From Dactylorhiza incarnata (lineage: Eukaryota > Streptophyta > Magnoliopsida > Asparagales > Orchidaceae): a DNA stretch of 64,000 nt. The translations under genes and the position numbers were made by a program. The notes under the pieces are model-generated. The model saw nothing but the letters and a program-made list of their open reading frames with translations, ran no database searches and had not been told where the DNA came from. The stretch spans positions 6,758,001-6,822,000 of the forward strand of contig JAWHQI010000049.1 of assembly GCA_033032865.1 (NCBI GenBank), written 5' to 3'. Positions 56,673 through 64,000 of this stretch are shown piece after piece (position 1 is the stretch's first letter; every line of letters begins with the position of its first letter).

Positions 56673-57954
56673 TTATAAATTGGGAAGGTGTAATGATTCG
56701 AGATTATCTCCCACTGGATCGCCCACAATGTAAAGTTTTAAACAGGGCCCATTGACTTTAAATTTGCCTTTTTCGGGGTGAGAGATAAGAACAGTCACAT
56801 ACAACCAAACCTTTTTAACTTTAAAGGGGCCGGACCTTCGGGTTTTTAGCTTACCCGGAAAAAGACGAAGGCATGAATTATAAAGAAGGACAAGATCGCC
56901 CGACGCAAAAGTTTTGGGAAATTTTATTTTTCGATCATGGTAGAACTTAGAGCGCTCCTTATAACATTTATTACTCTCATAAGCGTTCGCACGCCATTCA
57001 TCGCGTTCATTTAATTGGAATTTCTGACTTTCGGAGGATAAGTTCGAATCGAGGTTTAAAAGTTTTAAACCCCAAAAAGCACATTGCTCTAACTCGACGG
57101 GTAAATGACATGCTTTGTCATACACAAATCGATATGGCGTAAAACCGATGGAGGTCTTGTATATCATACGATATGCCCACAGCGTGTCGTCGAGATTGAT
57201 GGACCAATCTTTCATATTTAAAGAAACAGTTTTTTTCTTAAATGTCTTTAATCTCGCAATTTACTACCTCTATTTGGTCGCTCGTTTGGGGGTGATAGGC
57301 GGTGGTGAGCTTATGCGTAACGCCGTATTTAGATAAGATTTTTGAAAATTGGGCGTTACAGAAGTGTCTACCCCTATCACTTACTATTGCGCGGGGCGTG
57401 TCGAAGCGAGAAAATAATTTTTGTAGAAAATGGACGATGACTCTCACATCGTTGGTGGGCAGAGCTTGCGCTTCTGCCCACCTAGATACGTAGTCGACCG
57501 CCACTAAAATATAACAATTATTAAAGGAAGATGGTAGGGGGCCTACAAAATCTATGCCCCACAAATCGAAGATTTCACACTCGAGAAAAAGGTTTTGAGG
57601 AATCTCGTCACGACGAGAGATGTTACCCGACCGCTGGCAGCTATCGCGTTTACTCACAAAATTGTGAGCATCTTTAAAGAGAATGGGCCAATAAAAGCCC
57701 GCCTATAACGCTTTCTACGCGGTCGGGTTGGCTTGATAATGCCCTTCAGCCGGCCCCTCATGGAAGTGTCGCAAAATTTGTGCACCCTCCTCGCTTGAAA
57801 CACATCTCCGAACTTGGTACGCACATATGTGAAATATAAAGGGGTCCTTCAATAAGTAGTTTTTTAAATCAGAAAAGAATTTCTTCTTTTGCTGAGTCAA
57901 AAAATCTTTTGGAAGGACCTGCGGACTAGATAGTTCGCGTAATCTGCGAACCAA
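56673..57954 (-). pseudogene. Athila-type integrase of I
   Basis: 57954-57715 holds the zinc-region start (DPFIFHICAYQVRRCVSSEE, HFHEGPAEGHYQ). 57657-57238 has the core: [13 protein letters not shown] (Asp), [13 protein letters not shown] (Asp), [16 protein letters not shown] (Glu). After a frameshift near 57230, 57215-56673 has DDTLWAYRMIYKTSIGFTPY, the LVYxKACHLPVE-type stretch, DEWRANAYESNKCYKERSKF and the C-terminal FASGDLVLLYNSCLRLFPGK. All DDE residues are present but the frame is broken, and the second zinc Cys pair lies in a disrupted part. Confidence 0.9.
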
Positions 57955-58164
57955 GGGTGGAAGAAGTTTTTATATTATTTATAGTTAAGAGGCGCTCCTA
58001 AGGAAATCTATTGTCTATTTCGGGTTCGACGAGCACTTCTGCGACGGGGTTTTCTAAACGTGAGAGGTGGTCGGCTGCCAAATTTTTAGCACCTTTCTTA
58101 TCCCAGATCTCTAAGTCAAATTCCTTTAAAAGGAGGATCCATCGAAGAAAGCAGGGCTTGACAT

Positions 58165-59135
58165 CTACATTGGCCAAATATATTTGAGGGCGGAGTGGTC
58201 AGTAAAAACGATTACTTTTGAAAGCGTTACGTAGGGCCTGAACTTATCAAAGGTAAAAACGACGGCAAGAAGTTCCTTTTCCATCGTTGTGTAGTTAGCC
58301 TGTATGGCTGTGAGCATGCGAGAAGCATAATAGATTGGATGAAAATATTTATTAATGTGTTTGCCTAGTACGGCTCCTACCGCAATATCGCTTGCGTCGC
58401 ACATTATCTCGAACGGAAGGGACCAATCTGGCGCCACCAGAATTGGAGAATTGATAAGTTATTTTTTTTTATAAATTAAATGCCTCTACGCAGGTTGTAT
58501 CAAAAATAAATGGGAAATCCTTCTCCAGGAGGTGGGTTAGCGGTTTTGTAATTTTAGAAAAATCTTGAATAAACCGTCAGTAAAAACCCACATGCGAGAA
58601 AACTTCGAATAGATTTTACGTTCGAGGGTACCGGAAGTTGTTCAATTATTGCAACTTTGGCCTTATCGACCTCCATCCTTTTGGAAGAAATCTTATGGCT
58701 GAGGACTAAATCCTATTGGACCATAAAGTTGCATTCCTCCAAGTTTAAAACTAAATTCGTCTCTTCACACCGCTGGAGGACTCAATCTAAAATTTTTAGG
58801 CAGTTTTGAAAAGAGTTTCCAAAGATGGAGAAGTCATCCATAAAGACTTCCATGATATCTTCTAAGAGCTCGCCAAATATTGCCAACATACATCTTTGGA
58901 ATATAGCTGGTGCATTGCAGAAGACAAATGGCATCCTTCGATATGCGAAGGTGCCGAAAGGGCAAGTAAAAGTTGTTATCTCTTGGTCATGGGGGGGAAT
59001 AGGGATTTGGAAAAATCCCAAGAGACCATCGAGAAAACAATAAAAAGGATGACCTGAAAGAGGCTCCAGGATTTGATCGATGAACGATAGCGGGAAGTGG
59101 TATTTTCTGGTGGCATCATTTAGTTTTTGGTATCT
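58165..59135 (-). pseudogene. Athila-type reverse transcriptase and RNase H of I, truncated
   Basis: RT: LNDATRKYHFPLSFIDQILE, CFLDGLLGFFQIPI, TCPFGTFAYRRMPFVFCNAP and catalytic MEVFMDDFSIFGNSF (59135-58782). RNase H: FEIMCDASDIAVGAVLGKHI and YTTMEKELLAVVFTFDKFRP (58437-58165). Between them the frame is lost although fragments can be read. The RT is cut at 59136 by F, so its N-terminal third is missing here. Confidence 0.9.
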
Positions 59136-60754
59136 TGTTGGAACATGCTTTCCGCATCTCTTGGTTTGACAATAACAAATCCTATTGTATTTGATCATAC
59201 TTGTTTTGTGTTTATAGAATGCAGGATTCAGTGCTTTCAAATCTCCATGGAAATATGTTTTTGTTACTACCGCGTAGCATTAAGATTACCGCCGACGCAA
59301 ACAAACCGCTGAGAAGGAAACCGCTGAGAAGGAAACTGGCATTCGACGAACTGAAAGCTTCGTTCGACGAACTGAGAGCTCCGTTCGACGAACTGAGAGC
59401 TCTGTTCGACGAACTTTGAGCTCCGTTCGACGATCTGCATGTTCTACCGTGGCGCTCGACGAAATGTATGTCTTACCGCGACGCGTTAGCACTACCGCTG
59501 ACACTAGTGTTCGTTCGACGAATGGAAAGCTGCGCTCGATGAAATGCTTATCACTGCGTTCGACGAATTTGCGATCGATGAAAGCTGAATCCCATTCGAC
59601 GAAAATCCGATCGACGAAATAAAAGGCCGATTCGATAAAGATGCGCCCGACGAAAAGAAATGTACTCTACCGCGGAGCGTTAGCACTATCGATGGCGCTA
59701 ACATAAATGGAAACATTTGACGAGAAGGAAACAGTGGAGAAAAAGGAATGTCGACGGGACGCTATTTTGGCAAGTACTATCGCGGCGAGTTAAGTCTAAC
59801 GCCTGGTGGTAGCTTTTGGAAACTTCCCGTCTGCAGTTGATTGAGGAGCGGATTTGGAAGGAGATAGAGGTTGAAGGAAGGATATCTCACTATCGCGGGG
59901 CGTTAGCGTTACCGCGGCGCGCTAGTGTTTGGCGCTCAAAATGTTGCCTAAACTACCACGATCCGTGAGATTCATTGCCTAATGTGGATATCGCGGGGCG
60001 GTAGTACTACCGCAGGCAGTAGTGGCTGATTCTATAAAAAGACGCGCGCCTCCTCCGTTGTTGCTTGCTGATACAGAAGGGATTGGAGCCATATATTCAG
60101 AGCACTCGTGAGAGCCTTCTCCAAGCAGCCCGAAGAACTCCGTCAACGTTCGTGAATGCAAAGAACTTGAAGACTAATACGATCGCATCTACATCGACAT
60201 CAAGTTCCTCTTTTGAGGGAGTTTTTAGTTTGTGTTTTGTTTTACTTTCAAATTATAACCTTTATATCTTTTGTTCTGTAGAGGAACTCGCCACGCGGCG
60301 ACTAGGGCCTTGCGGGGACTAGGGGAAATTTGCCTCACGGCGACTAGGTCTAGGTAGGACTTAGGGAGGAATTCGCCACACGACGACTGGGTCTAGGGAG
60401 TAGATCTAAAGGGTGCTCGAGGCCTTTCTGGTGATAGATTGGCTAGAGCGGCTTGAGGCCGTATCTGGGGAGAGATCGGGTAAAGCCAACCGGTTCGTGG
60501 GGATACAAGTCGGTATAGAAAACAAAAAGGGTTTTCATATTATTCTCTTCGATTTCTAGTGTCACTGAAATCAGATTTTGTAATCAATTTTATAAATGAT
60601 AATCATGTCTTTTCTTGTTTAATAAAATTGATTTCATTATCTCATTACTTTTGATTTTACTGCGACCAAAATATCAAAAGTTTTCTGGTAAAGTTTAAAG
60701 TTTTTAAAACCCTTATTCACCCCCCCCCCTCTAAGGGCGCCTACAGATCCAACA
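59136..60754 (+). repeat. 5' LTR of F
   Basis: 1619 bp. Notable contents: four tandem copies of an approximately 24 bp unit with TTCGACGAACTGAGAGCTC (59340-59430), further TTCGACGAA words to 59650, and recurring pairs of CTACCGC and GCGTTAG/GCGCTAG (59265-60030). GCGACTAGG repeats at 60290-60400. TATA-like TCTATAAAAAG at about 60032-60042. Ten C at 60720-60729. Confidence 0.88.
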
Positions 60755-60803
60755 AGTGGTATCATAGCTAGGCTATTCCAAATTGGCTTAACAACCGAGA
60801 ATA

Positions 60804-61052
60804 ATGGCGTCTCTTGATCATGATCTCGCTTCTACTAGAGGGGGAAATTTTAATACAAATGAAAAAGTATTATCACCACCTTTATTTATGGGTAAAAATT
60901 ATAAATGGTGGAAAACATTAATGAAAAATTTTCTTAAGGCCTTAGATGAAAAAGTTTGGAATATTACTATTGAAAAGCAACCTAGCATACTAACTAGAAA
61001 CGAAATTGTTTTAAATGCAAAATCTATGAATCAATATGATTTTGATAGTTAA
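60804..61052 (+). pseudogene. Gag N-terminal fragment of F
   Basis: 82 residues: MASLDHDLASTRGGNFNTNE, then MGKNYKWWKTLMKNFLKALD and EKVWNITIEKQPSILTRNEI, clearly the same protein as in G. It stops at 61052 and is not followed by the rest of Gag, which G still has in part. Only the opening of a Copia Gag core remains. Confidence 0.8.
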
Positions 61053-64000
61053 ACCAAGATTGGAATGGAGACCCAAAGTTAAAGATGAAACACAAACTCA
61101 AATCAAAAGGGCCCATTCAATCATATCTCCCCAAAAGCAAACACGATGTATTTGGGTACTCAAAGGAACCGTCACACCCGGCCCTCTTTGGATACCTAAA
61201 TCTCTCATTCATTAGTATCTAATCATTTGTATGAAGTAGAAATCAATTAAAAATGAAATTTCAATTCTCTACTTCATGATATGCTTAATTTCTTTTTTTT
61301 TGCCTTTATTTCTTTGAGCCATCATGATATGATCACTTTATATAACTTGTGATATGACTTTCCCATATTAAACCAAAATTCATAAATAAATCAAATTGAA
61401 TAAAGTTGAAGAAAAAGTCTTATCATTTTTCAAGTGATCTACTTATCCTTTTTATTTTAGGGGTATTAGGCAAAATTTATAAAATGCGCAAGTTTTGCTT
61501 AGGTATTTAATATATTTACGTCATTTTGATTACCCTTAGTATGTTTAATCAAAATCATGTCAAATCAAAATTGAAAAGTTGCAAAAATCATTTGTGTTTA
61601 AATAAAGATTCTCAACTCTGTTGCTAGCGCCTGGTGTTAGGTTCTAATGCTGGCGGTAGCATAATTTTCCTAAATTCTGATTTATCTAAAATATTATTTT
61701 CTTAAAAATTATTGTATTAACTTTATTATCACTATGCTTTCATAAAACTATATATATGTGAGTTATTTAACATTTCAAAAATCAAAGAGAAAATTTACAA
61801 AACCTTTCTAAATAACCAAAAACATCTTTCTCTTTATATTTATCTTAAGTTTTCACCATATAATATTTCTCTCTAACAATTCAAAAAGGATGAATATGAA
61901 TGTTCTTTAATAATATCTCATTTATATCATCATGAACAATTAATTATGAGTATATAATTTCTATGTGTTAAAATTCATGATCATGTATAATAATCTTGCC
62001 AATTCAATAGATCTTTTTAATTCAAATATTAAAAATCTACAAAAGATCCAATTGATTCAATCAAATAGTTTGTAATCATGACCATTATATGAATCAATTA
62101 TGTTTTGCATGTATCTCATTTATATGAAGATCATAGAATCATCTTTATATCTAAAAGAATAAATTATCTAGAATCACCACTTCATTCTATGTCCAAAATT
62201 TGAATGATTAGGTTTGAATACATGCAACATTAATGAAATAAATATTACGCCATAAAATTGTGATCAAACTCTTCTTTCTAGCATTATCAACTAATCAATA
62301 CTATCTTTCATGCTAGTGATCTAATGATGCCATAATAAATCAATTTTAAAGAAAAACAATTGAAAGTTAAAATTCATAATAACTATGTTGCTTTAAAATC
62401 AAATCTAATAAGAAATTAATCTCGCATAAAAGCCATAGTTTAGAAATTGGTTCAATAAGATTAAATGCTTTGTATGCCCATGATCATTCAACCACATTAT
62501 GTGTCTTACTATAGCGAGGGCGTAGGTTTGTGTGCATTAGAAACCTAACCACTATGTCATGTCTTGTCCTTAACCGGGAAGGGTTCCAGTGGGGCCTTGC
62601 GAGGCACTGGGGGGAAAGAGTGCTAGGGTGAGCGTTGTCTTTTGTATGCATGTGGGATTAACACCCCAACCTACGACATGCATGTAGCTCCTCATTCCCA
62701 TCCGTCACTTAGTACGGGGCTAGATTGTAGACATGTTGTTAGGCTATCTTGATCTTAGACATACATATGTTGTATACATTGCATGAATATTATTTCACTT
62801 ATTTACGATCATTTCACTCATGCATATTTGTGCTCAAATATGTTATCTTATGTTTTTCATATTATCTATTTCTGAACTCTCATGCATGTGAAAAACACAA
62901 GTATTTTGAAAGTGTATTGTGATACCTTAGGTTAGAATTTGGGGTTTTGGATATATTAGCTTAAACTTGGAAAATTCACATTTTTGTGTATGCATATGTC
63001 TGATTTCATTGCTAAACTTCATTGTCATAAATCTGCACAAATATATTCAAAAGAAAAATTCTGGAAAAATTCACGTTTTCCCCAAAATTCTAGTTCTGTC
63101 ACTACCGCCAGGCGATAGCTGGATACCGCTGGCGTTAGTGGGTCATTTCTGAATTTCCTGTTTTCTCTTTCATTGTTTATTTTTCAGTTCTTGTTATTTT
63201 CTTTTAAAATTCTAAAAACAAAAAAAAACTATAAAACAAATCAAAATCCAACCATAAACATGCTTTGTTTTTTTTATATATATCAAAACCAACTACAAAA
63301 TTGAAAAACCAATTAAAACAACAAAAACATGTTTTGTATTTGTTTTATTTTTGTTTTTTGAAAAACTTAAAATTTATAAAAACTGATGTAATTTTCTATG
63401 TTTCAAGGATGATATGGTTTATCTTGCCAAGTTTTGTATGCAATGTTTCATTCTCTATTTCAAGTATCTTAATTATATTATTTTTGTATCATGCCTTGAT
63501 CATTATCTTGTGTGCTTTGAAATTGATTATAGAAATCATGCGTAGTATTGCATAGCATGCCTCTATGTATGAGTAAATGGCTTATATTTGCAAATGATTT
63601 TTTCACTCACACCTTTTTTGATATACTACATATAAATTTAATCTTCTCCTTCATGATCGTGTAGTGTAACAACTTAATATTATTGTTAGGCATGCTTAGT
63701 TTTACCTACATCACATGTAAAAATCTTTTTCATGCACCTATTTATTTGAAAAAGTATGTCTTTCCAAAAATTTTTGTTTGCACATACAAGTGAATTCAGA
63801 GACATTTGTCGTTAAGCAAAAAAAAAATTCAACTGAATAATTGACAAAGATAACTCCACCAAGCACTACTCACCCTCCTGATAAGTCTTAATGAGCATTG
63901 TGAGGTTGAGCACATTGGAGAGAATTGTAAAGTGCCTTGTTGCAAACATTTTACTTTTTACACTACTTCTTCTTGTACACTGAATCACAAATAACTAAAA
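61053..64000. other. AT-rich non-coding interior of F, with islands conserved in G
   Basis: No gene visible. 61120-61260 and 62470-62720 match G in inverted orientation; the second includes a GC-rich core GGTTCCAGTGGGGCCTTGCG (about 62583-62602). Two sites of the form CTACCGCCAGGCGATAGC / GCTGGCGGTAGC (63105 and 61650) repeat the motif seen in the LTRs of F and G. Confidence 0.6.

Larger units (their letters stand above)
54196..59135 (-). mobile_element. Element I: Athila-type Ty3/Gypsy retrotransposon, 5' part removed by F
   Basis: Minus-strand pol in Gypsy order: RT (59135-58782), RNase H (58437-58165), integrase (57954-56673), then 1.65 kb without clear coding where Athila may carry an env-like ORF, polypurine tract 55001-55018 and LTR. 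Integrase text such as YDKACHLPVELEQCAFWGLK is characteristic of Athila. F enters in RT at 59136. The remainder of I would be beyond the right edge. Confidence 0.85.
59136..64000 (+). mobile_element. Element F: Copia-like non-coding derivative related to G, runs off the right edge
   Basis: 5' LTR 59136-60754 (TGTTGGAACATG...AGATCCAACA), primer site TGGTATCATAGC at 60757-60768 (tRNA-Met type), gag start at 60804, then AT-rich DNA with no pol for 2.9 kb. Gag, LTR ends and two non-coding islands match G. Its 3' LTR and target duplication lie beyond the window; the left flank is TATCT. Confidence 0.82.

Overview
The window is plant nuclear DNA made almost entirely of LTR retrotransposons inserted into one another; I find no host gene, rRNA, tRNA or CRISPR array. 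The evidence for a flowering plant with a repeat-rich genome is a Copia element with an extra coiled-coil ORF after pol (SIRE/Maximus-like), a Tat-type Gypsy element with a second RNase H, a 3' tandem-repeat region and antisense genes, and Athila-type Gypsy elements. I cannot name the species.

Layout, with my own letters. E (minus, Copia, SIRE-like) runs off the left edge, occupies 1-7729 and resumes at 38795-41808 (its 5' LTR is 40213-41808). A (plus) sits in the gag of E at 7730-38789, target duplication TTTAT. B (minus) sits in the 5' LTR of A at 8667-32190, duplication AACTC. C (minus, Tat-type Gypsy) sits in the gag of B at 11175-30218, duplication ATCCA. D (plus, Athila-like, no pol) sits in the polyprotein region of C at 20999-27512, duplication GGAAC. 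LTR divergence counted by eye falls with depth: A about 6% over the part compared, B about 3%, C about 2%, D about 1.7%. A small chromovirus-like fragment (H, 1663-2934) interrupts the extra ORF of E.

Right of E lies G (minus, LTR 45444-46953, gag remnant and an AT-rich non-coding interior). Then come four unrelated tandem arrays (140, 34, 126 and 157 bp units) with unclassified sequence between them, and an Athila-type element I (minus, about 54196-59135) with decayed RT, RNase H and integrase. I is cut by F (plus, 59136 to beyond the window), a relative of G.

How the parts relate: E, C and I still show pol domains, all disabled by stops, frameshifts or lost catalytic residues. A, B, D, G and F have no visible pol; they keep LTRs, primer sites and gag-like sequence, and A also keeps the extra ORF, so they look like non-autonomous elements that would need enzymes from relatives. 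The most unusual genes are two multi-exon genes on the strand opposite to pol in C (12023-13264 and 13787-15700), each with its own TATA box and clean GT-AG introns. All element proteins described are degraded copies except the first of these, whose conceptual spliced frame is open.
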